Source: a virus
Length of the DNA: 43,004 nucleotides
IMG/VR virus record: IMGVR_UViG_3300020401_000027
Location: 1 to 43,004 of that record
Reading direction: 5' to 3' (one strand)
Shown here: piece after piece, positions 24,771 to 34,827 of the stretch
How the letters are laid out: the number at the start of each line of letters is the position of its first letter
Position numbering within the stretch: position 1 is the first letter of the stretch
Made by a program: the position numbers and the translations under genes
Notes under the pieces: generated by a model
The model's input: the letters and a program-made list of their open reading frames with translations, nothing else
Told to the model about the DNA's origin: nothing
The model's database searches: none

Positions 24771-27020
24771 ATGGCAAACGGCAGAAACAGAAGACAAACA
24801 AGAAGCGCTTTGGATAGAATGGCAAGAGTCCAAAGGTTTCCTGGTATAGGTACTTATGACTACGGTCCAGCAGCTGCTATAAAAACTGATTTTGGTCAGT
24901 TAGCCAGAGATAATCTTTCTGATTTCAAAAGCGCTCAAGAAACAGCAAGGAAGGCTAGAGAAAGAATTGATGCAGCTCAAAAAGAAGCACAAGATGCTCA
25001 GGATTATGAGCACACTGGAATTGCTAGTGTAGACGGAGCTACTATGTCATTAGCTACTAGCTATAGAAATTTATTGCGTGATAAAAGCTCTATGATAGGC
25101 AAGGAAATTAATCCAAAAACAGGAAACTTATATACAATAAATGATTTTGTTGCTTTCAAAAACAATGTTATAAATAACTCAAAAATATGGAAGGGACATC
25201 CAGAGTTAATTAAAAATGTGCTTGAAGAGTATGCTAAAAATGAAAAATTAGATCCTATCACTACGGAAGCTTTTTCAAAGAGCGTTGGTACTTTAGTGGA
25301 TTCTGGAAGCAAGTATACCATAGAAGCTGATGATAATGGTGATATTATTATAAAAGGAAAGGATAGAGATGGAAACCCTAAAACATTCAATCTAAAAACT
25401 CTTGCAATAAATAGGGTAGAGGAAATTGAAAAGTTTGATACTTTAGGTAATATAGAAGAGTTTCAAGATATTTATGCTAAAACTCAAAAGAAATTTCAAA
25501 TTGACGGTAGAACGTATACTGTTGGTGAAATAAAGGGTAACCCTTTGCTTTTTACTAAACATATAAAAACAGAGCCACCAGCGTTTAAAAAAGCACTTAA
25601 AACTCATTTAGATGGTTTCTATAACGATCGCCAAGCTATGGTTTCTTACCTACGACAAAAATTTGGTACAGAGGTAGAATATGATCATGATGAGGTTGAG
25701 GCGTCAAGGGCAAAATTTAAAAGAGGATATACTAAGGAATTTGGAAAAGACACAGGTGAACTTAACTTTCCTGAAAAATTTAACAAAATATATTTAAATA
25801 GAGATGGTCGTTTTGAGATTCCTAAAGCATTGAAGGAAAAAGCCAAAAAAGCTTACGAAGCGCAGCTGTTAGGTGCATTTGGTGTTGAAGAAACAGTCCA
25901 AGTAACAAAATTGGCTAAAGCTACCTCAGGAGGTTCTGGTTCTACAAAGGAAATAGCTGTAGGTGAATTATTGTCCGATGAATACAAAGGACAAACTGAA
26001 GCATCTGATTCTGTTTTCTATACCAAGAATGAAAAAGGTGAAATTATTGAAAATGTTGGTACGTCATATAAAACTTTTAATCCTCCATATGGAGCTAGAG
26101 ACCTTAATTTTTCTTTAAATTTTAGCTCAAAAGGAGCGGATAAAGACATAGTGATTCCATATGATGATTTCAAATACGGTGGAACAATTATAGATCCTAC
26201 AACTAAAGAAGAAAAAGTTATAGATGGTGCGCCTAATGTTATTAATGCCTCAACATATAAGCTCATGCAAGAGAATCAAACACCTGGCAACAATCCATTT
26301 AAAAGAAACGCTGATTTATTTAAGTATATAAAAGGTCAAAAAGAACCAGAAATAAAAAAATTAGGGTTTTTTCCTATAGATCGTAACAAACCGCTTTCTG
26401 AACAAAGATCAGCATTAGAAAAGTTCGAAAAAGATGTCAGGGGTGGAAATATAGGTATGCAAGGCTTTAGTATAGCTGCAGACTTAAGTGATAATGATAT
26501 TAGTCAAATGGGAATTAAAGCCTCTTCTGTAGGTGGTGAAGGAAGGAATTTTACAATGATAGATGGTCTTGTTTTCACATACGAAAGGGGACAGACACGC
26601 CAATCCAGTGCTGGTAATCCTGAGCAATCTTTCACTGATATAGAAAGAAGGTTTCCTAAAATTCCAATAGCTGTTCGTTTGGTTGGACGTGTTAATGTTG
26701 TTGCAGGTCAAGAAAAAATCCAAACAAGCAGAATTATTGAAAATAAACTTATTAAAGAATCAGGTGAACCAGTAGAAGATCAAAGATCTGGAGCTTTTAG
26801 CAAAGCATCTATGTCTGATGTTGCTGGGTATGGAAAAACAAAAACTGTAAATTCTGACGCGATTCCTCCAAGCGCAATTTTAGGTATAGTACAAAAAATA
26901 ACTGCGTCTGGGAAAAATTCTATGTTTGAAAAAATATTCTTAGAGAATAGGAGATCTAATAATCCTATAGTAGCTCTATATAAAACAATGCAACAAGTTC
27001 AAAACATGCAAATACAATAA
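24771..27020 (+). CDS. Putative internal virion/cargo protein (T7 gp15-like position)
   Basis: This 749-residue hydrophilic protein has no recognisable catalytic motif, signal peptide or membrane segment. The N-terminal 100 residues are helical and rich in Ala, Arg and Lys (LARDNLSDFKSAQETARKARERIDAAQKEAQDAQD). The centre is a Lys/Asp/Glu-rich mix with Gly-Asp turns (DDNGDIIIKGKDRDGNPK). The C-terminal 120 residues include LVGRVNVVAGQEKIQTSRIIENKL. It starts 10 bases after the preceding gene and ends 2 bases before the 2136-residue gene, so the three are one unit. Position suggests a capsid-internal ejection protein. Confidence 0.5.
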   Translation: MANGRNRRQTRSALDRMARVQRFPGIGTYDYGPAAAIKTDFGQLARDNLSDFKSAQETARKARERIDAAQKEAQDAQDYEHTGIASVDGATMSLATSYRNLLRDKSSMIGKEINPKTGNLYTINDFVAFKNNVINNSKIWKGHPELIKNVLEEYAKNEKLDPITTEAFSKSVGTLVDSGSKYTIEADDNGDIIIKGKDRDGNPKTFNLKTLAINRVEEIEKFDTLGNIEEFQDIYAKTQKKFQIDGRTYTVGEIKGNPLLFTKHIKTEPPAFKKALKTHLDGFYNDRQAMVSYLRQKFGTEVEYDHDEVEASRAKFKRGYTKEFGKDTGELNFPEKFNKIYLNRDGRFEIPKALKEKAKKAYEAQLLGAFGVEETVQVTKLAKATSGGSGSTKEIAVGELLSDEYKGQTEASDSVFYTKNEKGEIIENVGTSYKTFNPPYGARDLNFSLNFSSKGADKDIVIPYDDFKYGGTIIDPTTKEEKVIDGAPNVINASTYKLMQENQTPGNNPFKRNADLFKYIKGQKEPEIKKLGFFPIDRNKPLSEQRSALEKFEKDVRGGNIGMQGFSIAADLSDNDISQMGIKASSVGGEGRNFTMIDGLVFTYERGQTRQSSAGNPEQSFTDIERRFPKIPIAVRLVGRVNVVAGQEKIQTSRIIENKLIKESGEPVEDQRSGAFSKASMSDVAGYGKTKTVNSDAIPPSAILGIVQKITASGKNSMFEKIFLENRRSNNPIVALYKTMQQVQNMQIQ

Positions 27021-27022
27021 TT

Positions 27023-30000
27023 ATGGCAAATGGAAACCCTTTTGTAGCCGACAGGCTTAATTATATCAGAGAAAAACACAAAGATTTGTATGATACAGGA
27101 CAATTTGATTTGCTATTGGATAAATATAATGAAGATTGGGACTATCAAATAGAAACTCCTGGGGCATTACAAGAGTTTTACAATTACTACGATCAAAACC
27201 CTATTCCTCTTGATGATAGTGAAAAAAAAAATCCAAACCTCAACGCAGATTCGGAATCAGATTCACAATCAGAGGGACAAGACACTTCCTTGGATATATT
27301 CGAAACGAATAAAGAAACAACAAAACTTCTCAGAGATTACGTTGCAAGTTTAGAGGCTGTAGATGGCAGCTACAATTCATATCAAGGATCTCATTTAAAC
27401 AACACAAAACAATATGATTTTTCAAGTATGACCTTGAAAGGTGTATTGGATTGGCAAGAAAGAAATAACAACAAAGCTGTTGGTCGTTATCAAGTAAAAC
27501 CACAAACGCTTAGGGATATAATGAAAAAAACAGGTATGACTGAAGATGAGTTGTACAATCCAGAAAATCAAGATAAAATCTTTGATGCATTAATAAAAAG
27601 AAGGGGATATGAAAAGTATCTAAAAGGTGAAGGCTACGAGGATTTTGCTTTAGGTTTAGCAAAAGAATTTGCTGGTGTGCCTTTAATATTCGATTATGAA
27701 GGTAAATCTGTTGGTGAATCTTACTACGAAAATCAAGGCTCTAATAGATCGCATGGAGATCCACAAGACCTTATAGATATTTTAAAAACAAATAGATCTT
27801 ATAGATCTAAACATTCAGAAGATTATTATACTAGGCAAAATATACAGCAAGTGGATGATATATTCAATGCTGTAACCCCTGATTTTATAAAAGAAAAAAC
27901 CGAAGAAGAATTCGAGGTAGATTTTAAAAAGCAATTTTCTAGATATGGGTTTGATGTAAAACAAGCTGAATCTGGCATAACAGGAATAGGAACGGAAGAT
28001 GAAGTAATAATTTCCCATCCAGATATCCAAGAAGATTTTCCTTTACGTTTAGAAGAATTTATTACAGATAAATTTTCTATTCCCACGAAATTTGGGACTT
28101 TTTCTATGAATTATGGCGACGAACCTAATAAAGCAAAATTAAAATTGGCAGCTGATGAATTAAAAAAATGGATGAGAGGAGCAGCTTTGTCAATGGCGCC
28201 TGAAGCACGATATCAAGTTGATTTTGAAGAAAACCCAACAAACGTGTTGCTAGATATTGCAAATAAAACACTTTTAGATCCTAACGAGTTGCAAGAGTTA
28301 AAAGCACAGATAGAAGAACAAAGAAAGCTTTTAGCGGAAACAGAACAAAGTATTCCTATTCAAGATAGACAGAATATATATCCCTCACCATATGGTCCAC
28401 AATATAAACCAAATCCTGAGTATGAAAAAATTGAACTAGATTTAAGAAAGCTAGAAAATAAGCTTTTAAATGAAGAAAAGTTAAAAGGAAAGGTTACAAG
28501 AGAATTTCAAGCGCTTGCAGATAAGTTTGGGGGATTAGAAGAAGCTATGAAAAGCAATCCTGAATTAGATGAATATGTCACACAATTTGCTAAGTTAAGA
28601 TTGTTAGATACAGGAGAATTAAAAATAAATACAATTTTAATAGATGGAAGAGCTTCATCTCATAATGAATTAAAAAGACTTACTGAAGATCCAGATATGA
28701 GAGAAGCTATATTTGATGGAGAAGTAACTGTAAAAATAATTGAAGATCATAGTACAGGGTTTGAGGGTACTGGTTTGGAAAGACAAGCAAAAAATATTAC
28801 AGGTTTAGCTGCAAGAATGTTCAAAAGAAACACTTACGGTGTAGCTTCTACAGATGAAAATCCTTTAGTAGCATTTATTGAGAATAGAGCAGCTAAAACA
28901 GAGTTTATTATGCGTTCTGTGCTTCCTTCAATAATGGCAGGTACAATAGATATAGCTGCAAATTTGGGAGATGCGTTTTTTGATATAGGAAAAATATTAT
29001 ACGATATTCCTGCAAATATAATTCCTGACAAATTTATAAAAGATGCTGATAAAGTTAGAAACTACCTAGACGATAAAACAGCAGCACATTATGATACATG
29101 GTTTGACACATGGAGATCTTTTGCTCAAAACAATATTAGAAGTGTAATTCCTGAAACAGCAGGAGATTTAGCTTCAGATTCAGAATCATTGACTGAATTT
29201 TTTCAGAAAGGCAGTACTGCTGCTGGCGAGTCAGCGCCCTATTTTCTTGCCTTTATGGCAAACCCTGCCGTTGGTTTAGGCACAGTTGGTTTAAGCGCTT
29301 ATGGAGGAAGTCTTGAAGATTCATACCAAAACCAAATCTTTGCTAGAGATTTGGAAGAGAAAGATATTTTTATTCCATCTCAATTACAAACTTATTTAGA
29401 TCAAAGTACTTTGTCACAAAGAGGAATAGCGTTTTCAAAATCTGCATTAGAAACCGCTACGACATATGCTTTTACATTTAAGTATTTTAAAAACCTTGCA
29501 AAAATAACTAAACCAGGGATGGATATAAAAGCTTTTAGAGAAGCGGCAAGAGAGTATAGAAGAGGTTTTCTTGAATCTTATGGATATATGACTTATAAAG
29601 CTGGGAAAAATGAAAGTATAGAGGAATTATTGGTGTCAATTGAAAACAATGCAGTAGATCATATATTTGGAATTAGAGATGTAACTTTTGAAGATTACTG
29701 GAGAGATGCTAAAAATGCAGCTGGTCATGCTCTTTTTAGTTCCACAGCTATGGGTTTAGCAGGTCAACACGCAAAAAGAACACAAGCAAGAGACCTCGTT
29801 GAAACACAAATTTTTAATACTGTACGTGATAGAAACACGAGTCACAGTCAACTGTATAAAAATTATTTACAGGTTAAAAATAAAATTATTGAACAAGCAG
29901 CAAAAAAGGGTACGGTAAATAAAACTTTAGAACAACAACATGACCAACTAAAAAATGAGCTAGAACTTATAGAGGCTGATTTGGAGAAAAAGTTAAATGG

Positions 30001-33000
30001 GGCTGATAGAGAAGATTTAATAGAATTTGCGAAAGGCGAATTACAAATAGCCAATATTATAGATAATTTAAGAAGCGCTGACACAGAAATAAATTTAGAT
30101 GAAGTCGCGGATGAAACTAAGGTCGAGAAAGACAACACCGTAAAACCAAGTATATCTAATGATATAAAAGATAGGGCTGTGAATAGGATTAGAACTATCC
30201 TTATAAATCAGAAAGAGATTATGAAAAAAATTGATCCGCAAAATCAATATACAGCATCAAATGATCTTAAAAATTATTTAAACACTATTCTTGTAGAAGC
30301 AAATCAAAGCGATGATGAAGATGAGGAAACAGAAACAGTATCAGAGGAAATAGAAACAGTTTCAGACGAGGGTATAAACAAACTATTAGATTTTGGTAAT
30401 GCTACACAAAACAGGTTAGGTACAAGAGAGCCTGTCACGGATCAAGATAAAAAATATAGAAATGGTGCTGAAATTTTAAAAGGGTTAAGATCAATGGCTC
30501 TTGGCAGGATTGCATTTAACGAAAATGAAACACCTTTAGGAGACACATTTTTCTCAAGAGCACCACAAGACGTGCAAAATATAATTAGATTTTTGGAGAA
30601 TGTTACTGAAGATGATTTAAATATAGATGAAAAAAGAAAATTAAATTCTTTTATGAGCAAACTTACTGATGTAAAATCATATGAAGATATAGATAAATTA
30701 GGATTAAGCAGATTTTCTAATGAGTTTCAAGGTCCTTTTGAAATACTAAATGATATATTTGGAGCCACACCTTCAGAATTTGTTGGCAAAAAGGTTAAGC
30801 CAATGAGTGTTATTGAAAAATCATTTGTCGTAACAGGATTTGCTGATATTAGACACCTCATAAGTATGATGTTTAAAAACTCTGCTATGGCAGAGCCAAT
30901 GAAATTAGTTAACAGCCGAATTGATGTTAGTATGCAAACCTTGATAGATGAAGGTGTTAGAATTAAAACAGAATATGAAAGTTTAAGTTGGCTTGACGAA
31001 AAAGTTAATAACGAGACTTATTTCAGTGATGAAAATCAAATTGAAAGACATTTGCTTGCGCATTTAGGAAAGTTTGAAAACAGAAATAGAGAAGGTCAGC
31101 AAAAAATAGATGATCGTAATGATCAGTTTACAAAAAAGGTGAAGTCTTACCAAACCATGATTGACAACATGGCTGACGAAAACTCAAATGAAGATGTAAA
31201 AAATAAGCAAAAAGCAGAACAAGAAGTTTTTGATAGATTGTTAAGCAATGCTAGCACATATGACCAAGTTGTACAAAATGCTAAATCCTATAACAATAAA
31301 GGGGTTCAATGGTTGAGAAATTTATTTTTAGATGATGCAAAAGAGGTTTTTGCTTTCATGAGAAACATGTATGGAACCACTCCTACTGAGTTTGAAAACT
31401 ATTTACCCACAGTTTTAACTGGTGTAAAAGGACAAATGAATCAGATTGGGACTGATTATTCTGTTCTTCAAGCAGGAGATCAGTTTGGTAGAACTTCACC
31501 TAACTTAAAACAATCTTCAGATCAAACTGATGACCTCGGAGGAACATTGAGTTTTGAAAACTACGAGCAAGTTATAATAGATTATTTAATTGCATCAAGA
31601 ATGCAAATGCAAAACATGGGAGATATTTTCAAGCTTAAAGGATTATTTGAATCTAAAGGATTTTCAGATTTATTTGAGCCAGGACAGGATTTTGTTACCA
31701 TGAGAGATATGTTGGTTAAGATTCTAGGACAAAAGGTACAAAGAATGAATAGAGTTTCAACAAACGAAAGGATTAAACCCTCTTTTGTGAGAGGTATGGA
31801 AAGACTTGGGGCCACTATTGTTAAAATGACATCTGCTAGGAGATTAGGATCTTTAACTATGAGGCCTAGACAATATTATTCTGCAACTTTTGCTGCACTT
31901 CCAGTTTTAGGAGGAAGATCAGCGCAGTTTTTGATGGAACAAATAGCATTATTTTCAGTTGGTTTAAATACAGAAACACAAAGAAATGCCAAGTTTAGAC
32001 AAGCTTTGCTATCAGCTTCTTTAACAAAAGGCAGAAGTGGTTTGTCTAAAACAGGTATGGAGCCTTTGTATAATTTAAAATTTGAAAAACCCAAAACAAT
32101 AAAGGGTAAAGTTGTAGATAAGTTGTTAAACGGAGCTGATTTTCTTACAGATAAGGTATTACAAACTACACTTTCAAATACAGATATTTTAGCAGCTCAA
32201 AATACATTTTTAGCATTTTACATGGATTATGCAATGAAAAGAAATCCAAGCCTACAGAGCATGACTGATAATGAGTTTTTTGAATATGCTGCAAGCAATA
32301 TAGATCAAAAAGCAATAGCACATGCAGATGAGCAAGTTGCAAGATCTCAAACTCAATCAGACGAATGGAATAGCACAGGTATTTATGGTCAAGGACAAGG
32401 AGGTGCAGGAATCTGGAACTCGTCAAATACTAAACAACTAATAGCTAATATGTTTTTTACTTTTGGTCGATTTCAAAATAACAGAAAGGTTGGTGTGGCT
32501 AATGATATGTCTATTTTAAATTCAGATATAGCTTCTGAAGCTGATAAAGCTGTTGCTGCTAGAAGATTGGTTTCAGCGGCAATTGAAATTGGTGTGTTTA
32601 AAGCAACAGGTCCAATGGTAGGAGCAGCATTAACTGCAGTTATTACACCATTGCTAGCGGAGCTTCTTGGGTTTGACGAAGAGCTGGATGTTTTGATAAA
32701 ACAAATTCAAGCTAAACAAGGTGTAGAGGGAGCAGATGAAGTAAGGGCTCAAAACGAGTTTGTATTAAGTAAGTATGGTAGGAATATTTCCAAAGAATTT
32801 GGTACATCTCTTTTTGATGGATTCGCGCCAGCTCCAATACCACCAATAATTTCGGAGTTTGGGTTTGCAGCCATAAATAGGTTTATGGAGTCTGCTGGCA
32901 TCGAGCCATATTTTAATGTTTATAATCCTAGAGCAAGGAGTTTGTTCAGTGATGATGATTCATCTACTGTAAATACTGATTTTTTAGGACAAAACTTTAT

Positions 33001-33433
33001 GAATTCACTCGGTATATACACTATGGCTACTGAAGATCTTACAAATGCCTATAATTCAATCATATGGTTAAGTAATGCAAAATTTCCAGCATATCGTGGT
33101 TCTGGAAAAGACAGATATGTTTACGATATAGCAGCAAAAGGAGCAGATGTTTTGGCAGCCACTACATTTGCAAATCTTATATTTCCATCAGCAGATTTAA
33201 ATGCTTTTAATAGAAAATTAAGAGGAAAATTAGAAAGAGATTACACAACAAGCATGCCATCTCAAAGAGCATTAAAAAGAGCCAAGAAGAAACAAGATGA
33301 GGTTTATGAAAAACAAAAAAGAAAACAAGAGCAAGAACAAAGGGATCGAGTGTTTACACCTCAAAAGAAAGCAAAAACTTTAAAAGGTAATTACGAGTTG
33401 CAACAATCTTTAAAACAAGCTTTAGATAACTAA
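27023..33433 (+). CDS. Giant internal virion protein with N-terminal muramidase domain (T7 gp16-like)
   Basis: This is the largest gene in the window, at 2136 residues. Residues 100-220 look like a lysozyme-like peptidoglycan-cleaving domain. YVASLEAVDGSYNSYQG (106-122) offers Glu111 as the catalytic acid, followed by KAVGRYQVKPQTL (151-163), matching the AxGRYQFxPxTW element of phage muramidases, and helices to LGLAKEFAGVPL. Downstream is a long helical region with charged coiled coils (about 480-560 and 960-1080), a hydrophobic Ala/Gly stretch (about 1850-1890: GVFKATGPMVGAALTAVITPLLAELLGF) and a Lys/Gln-rich tail. T7 gp16 likewise pairs a transglycosylase domain with a giant ejection protein. 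I searched for RNA polymerase DxDGD-like motifs and found none. Its stop overlaps the stop of the opposite-strand nuclease gene. Confidence 0.7.
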   Translation: MANGNPFVADRLNYIREKHKDLYDTGQFDLLLDKYNEDWDYQIETPGALQEFYNYYDQNPIPLDDSEKKNPNLNADSESDSQSEGQDTSLDIFETNKETTKLLRDYVASLEAVDGSYNSYQGSHLNNTKQYDFSSMTLKGVLDWQERNNNKAVGRYQVKPQTLRDIMKKTGMTEDELYNPENQDKIFDALIKRRGYEKYLKGEGYEDFALGLAKEFAGVPLIFDYEGKSVGESYYENQGSNRSHGDPQDLIDILKTNRSYRSKHSEDYYTRQNIQQVDDIFNAVTPDFIKEKTEEEFEVDFKKQFSRYGFDVKQAESGITGIGTEDEVIISHPDIQEDFPLRLEEFITDKFSIPTKFGTFSMNYGDEPNKAKLKLAADELKKWMRGAALSMAPEARYQVDFEENPTNVLLDIANKTLLDPNELQELKAQIEEQRKLLAETEQSIPIQDRQNIYPSPYGPQYKPNPEYEKIELDLRKLENKLLNEEKLKGKVTREFQALADKFGGLEEAMKSNPELDEYVTQFAKLRLLDTGELKINTILIDGRASSHNELKRLTEDPDMREAIFDGEVTVKIIEDHSTGFEGTGLERQAKNITGLAARMFKRNTYGVASTDENPLVAFIENRAAKTEFIMRSVLPSIMAGTIDIAANLGDAFFDIGKILYDIPANIIPDKFIKDADKVRNYLDDKTAAHYDTWFDTWRSFAQNNIRSVIPETAGDLASDSESLTEFFQKGSTAAGESAPYFLAFMANPAVGLGTVGLSAYGGSLEDSYQNQIFARDLEEKDIFIPSQLQTYLDQSTLSQRGIAFSKSALETATTYAFTFKYFKNLAKITKPGMDIKAFREAAREYRRGFLESYGYMTYKAGKNESIEELLVSIENNAVDHIFGIRDVTFEDYWRDAKNAAGHALFSSTAMGLAGQHAKRTQARDLVETQIFNTVRDRNTSHSQLYKNYLQVKNKIIEQAAKKGTVNKTLEQQHDQLKNELELIEADLEKKLNGADREDLIEFAKGELQIANIIDNLRSADTEINLDEVADETKVEKDNTVKPSISNDIKDRAVNRIRTILINQKEIMKKIDPQNQYTASNDLKNYLNTILVEANQSDDEDEETETVSEEIETVSDEGINKLLDFGNATQNRLGTREPVTDQDKKYRNGAEILKGLRSMALGRIAFNENETPLGDTFFSRAPQDVQNIIRFLENVTEDDLNIDEKRKLNSFMSKLTDVKSYEDIDKLGLSRFSNEFQGPFEILNDIFGATPSEFVGKKVKPMSVIEKSFVVTGFADIRHLISMMFKNSAMAEPMKLVNSRIDVSMQTLIDEGVRIKTEYESLSWLDEKVNNETYFSDENQIERHLLAHLGKFENRNREGQQKIDDRNDQFTKKVKSYQTMIDNMADENSNEDVKNKQKAEQEVFDRLLSNASTYDQVVQNAKSYNNKGVQWLRNLFLDDAKEVFAFMRNMYGTTPTEFENYLPTVLTGVKGQMNQIGTDYSVLQAGDQFGRTSPNLKQSSDQTDDLGGTLSFENYEQVIIDYLIASRMQMQNMGDIFKLKGLFESKGFSDLFEPGQDFVTMRDMLVKILGQKVQRMNRVSTNERIKPSFVRGMERLGATIVKMTSARRLGSLTMRPRQYYSATFAALPVLGGRSAQFLMEQIALFSVGLNTETQRNAKFRQALLSASLTKGRSGLSKTGMEPLYNLKFEKPKTIKGKVVDKLLNGADFLTDKVLQTTLSNTDILAAQNTFLAFYMDYAMKRNPSLQSMTDNEFFEYAASNIDQKAIAHADEQVARSQTQSDEWNSTGIYGQGQGGAGIWNSSNTKQLIANMFFTFGRFQNNRKVGVANDMSILNSDIASEADKAVAARRLVSAAIEIGVFKATGPMVGAALTAVITPLLAELLGFDEELDVLIKQIQAKQGVEGADEVRAQNEFVLSKYGRNISKEFGTSLFDGFAPAPIPPIISEFGFAAINRFMESAGIEPYFNVYNPRARSLFSDDDSSTVNTDFLGQNFMNSLGIYTMATEDLTNAYNSIIWLSNAKFPAYRGSGKDRYVYDIAAKGADVLAATTFANLIFPSADLNAFNRKLRGKLERDYTTSMPSQRALKRAKKKQDEVYEKQKRKQEQEQRDRVFTPQKKAKTLKGNYELQQSLKQALDN

Positions 33434-33885
33434 ATAATATTTTCTTTAATTATTTTAATAACCTCTAAGCAATCTTTTTGATTCCTAGGCATAAAAAGGT
33501 CGGCTTTTATGTTTTTGTCCATTAAATACCTCTTAAAAAGCTTCCAGCGTATAGGAAAAGCCTCGTTTGGATTACCTTTACATTCTATAATAAATCTAGG
33601 GGGCTCCTGAGCATCTAAAAAATCTGGTGTATATTTGATTGGTAGTATATTTTTATTACCCCTATCATGCAGGTGTTTTTTCACACGAGTTTTTTCGTAG
33701 CTTGCATTCTCAAAATTAAAACCATCAACCAATGAAAATGTTTTTCCTTCGTACAAAGTTTTTATTTTGGCTTTTTCTAGCGCTTTGTACATATATAATT
33801 CTAGCTTGGAAGCAAATTTATATTGTTTATATGTTACTTTGGTACTCCTGGTAATTTGTTTGTTTTTTGATTTTCTTCTTCTCAT
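33430..33885 (-). CDS. PD-(D/E)XK nuclease, DUF1064-like (resolvase-type)
   Basis: This 151-residue basic protein carries a complete PD-(D/E)XK core: KFASKLELYMYKAL with E29, KYTPDF with D88, and FIIECKG with E101 and K103, followed by the helix PIRWKLFKRYL. Order and spacing match DUF1064-type phage nucleases, small enzymes proposed to cut branched DNA. The role would be trimming recombination or replication intermediates before packaging. It is the last gene of the minus-strand module. Its start overlaps the upstream YkgJ-like gene by 4 bases (ATGA). Its TAG stop overlaps the stop of the convergent 2136-residue gene. Confidence 0.75.
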   Translation of the reverse strand: MRRRKSKNKQITRSTKVTYKQYKFASKLELYMYKALEKAKIKTLYEGKTFSLVDGFNFENASYEKTRVKKHLHDRGNKNILPIKYTPDFLDAQEPPRFIIECKGNPNEAFPIRWKLFKRYLMDKNIKADLFMPRNQKDCLEVIKIIKENII

Positions 33886-34166
33886 AGTTTCACTCTTTCG
33901 TATGGTGATTTATCTTCATCCATCCATTTGTTACAGGTTTCAGCAACTATTTTGTAGTAAAAATCTGGGTTGATTTTCCATTTTTTATGATCAACAATAC
34001 ACATTTCTGGTCTGTCATCATATATTTTACATTTATTATTATCTAAAAGATTTTCACACCGACCTGTTTCATCAGCTTTTAATCCATTCTTTTGTAAAAT
34101 ATCTTCGGTAACTAAATTTAATCTTCTGCAACAAGCACCACAAGACGTGCAAGGAAATTTATTCAT
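33882..34166 (-). CDS. YkgJ/UPF0153-type cysteine-cluster protein
   Basis: This 94-residue protein has eight cysteines in the YkgJ pattern. CTSCGACC places C6, C9, C12 and C13 at the N-terminus, and C37, C46 (CKIYDDRPEMC) and C56 follow, with C78 in a C-terminal helix. Members of this family are thought to bind zinc or an iron-sulphur cluster; the biochemical role is unsettled. Standalone copies occur in phage early regions. It overlaps the upstream gene by 8 bases and the downstream nuclease by 4, so it is part of the minus-strand operon. Confidence 0.75.
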   Translation of the reverse strand: MNKFPCTSCGACCRRLNLVTEDILQKNGLKADETGRCENLLDNNKCKIYDDRPEMCIVDHKKWKINPDFYYKIVAETCNKWMDEDKSPYERVKL

Positions 34167-34617
34167 CTATATCTACTACGTACATAAGATTGTTGTAGCC
34201 TATGTCTTTGAATAAAAGCTCTGCTTCATTTTCAGTTTTAGCAAAAACACAATCCTTTTCTACAACACGCTCTGTACCTTTTGTTGTTTTTATTTCGCCT
34301 GTACAAGGTACATATTTTTTAAATTCTCCTATATTATTCCAATACAAAATTTCACGCAACTCTTGGAAAAACGTAAAAGATGTAAAAAGATAATCCATTG
34401 CATCAATTTCAGAAAGCCCACTTGTTTCAATTAATTTAGAAACTTTACTTGATTTATATAATTTAAAAAATATATCTCGAGGTCTGTTACTTAGAAAAAC
34501 AAACATGTGGTTTTTTTCAAGAAGATGATAAAAATTATTTTCTTTTAAATAAGTTATAATTAAAATCTCCTGCTCTAAAGAAGGAACTTCGTTGTAAAAT
34601 ATCTTATGGTTGTACAT
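34159..34617 (-). CDS. Hypothetical protein (152 aa)
   Basis: This 152-residue acidic, aromatic-rich protein has no family I recognise. The N-terminal half is helical (LEQEILIITYLKENNFYHLLEKN; DIFFKLYKSSKVSKLIETSGLSEIDAMDYL). The C-terminal third is beta-stranded (KKYVPCTGEIKTTKGTERVVEKD). No signal peptide or membrane segment is present. It overlaps the cysteine-cluster gene by 8 bases. A 31-base gap upstream contains a TATCnTTTG-like sequence that could be a weak internal promoter. Confidence 0.55.
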   Translation of the reverse strand: MYNHKIFYNEVPSLEQEILIITYLKENNFYHLLEKNHMFVFLSNRPRDIFFKLYKSSKVSKLIETSGLSEIDAMDYLFTSFTFFQELREILYWNNIGEFKKYVPCTGEIKTTKGTERVVEKDCVFAKTENEAELLFKDIGYNNLMYVVDIDE

Positions 34618-34629
34618 AAGGCTAATTTA

Positions 34630-34638
34630 CAAAAGATA
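34630..34638 (-). promoter_or_regulatory. TATCTTTTG, imperfect -7-like box
   Basis: On the minus strand the gap before the 152-residue gene reads TATCTTTTGTAAATTA, close to the TATCTTTGTAAAA of the box at 22035 but with one extra T. Weak candidate for an internal promoter. Confidence 0.25.
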
Positions 34639-34648
34639 CAGAAGCACT

Positions 34649-34825
34649 CTATCTATACCATATAAATGATGTTCCGAAAAATAAAAAGAAAACCTGGATC
34701 ATGTGCTGCTCTTCATCTTCTTGTGTGTCAACCCAGTCAGGCCATTCATCCATTTCGCTATTCCAATAATTAATTCCGACTGTTAATCCGTATATTGGAA
34801 AAAAAACAACTTCAAATCCTAACAT
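34649..34825 (-). CDS. Small two-segment membrane protein (58 aa)
   Basis: ATG at 34825 to TAG at 34649 encodes 58 residues. There are two hydrophobic segments, 1-20 (MLGFEVVFFPIYGLTVGINY) and 43-57 (IQVFFLFFGTSFIWY), joined by a very acidic loop (EMDEWPDWVDTQEDEEQ). The predicted shape is a membrane hairpin. It begins 2 bases after the stop of the phosphoesterase gene, supporting real translation. A holin-like or host-membrane-acting role is possible, but its place in the early module does not favour lysis. Function unknown. Confidence 0.5.
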   Translation of the reverse strand: MLGFEVVFFPIYGLTVGINYWNSEMDEWPDWVDTQEDEEQHMIQVFFLFFGTSFIWYR

Positions 34826-34827
34826 GA

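Noticed and set aside
27023-33433. Virion RNA polymerase in the giant protein
   Set aside because: No DxDGD-like catalytic motif or other polymerase signature was found by eye; only the muramidase-like N-terminus is supported.
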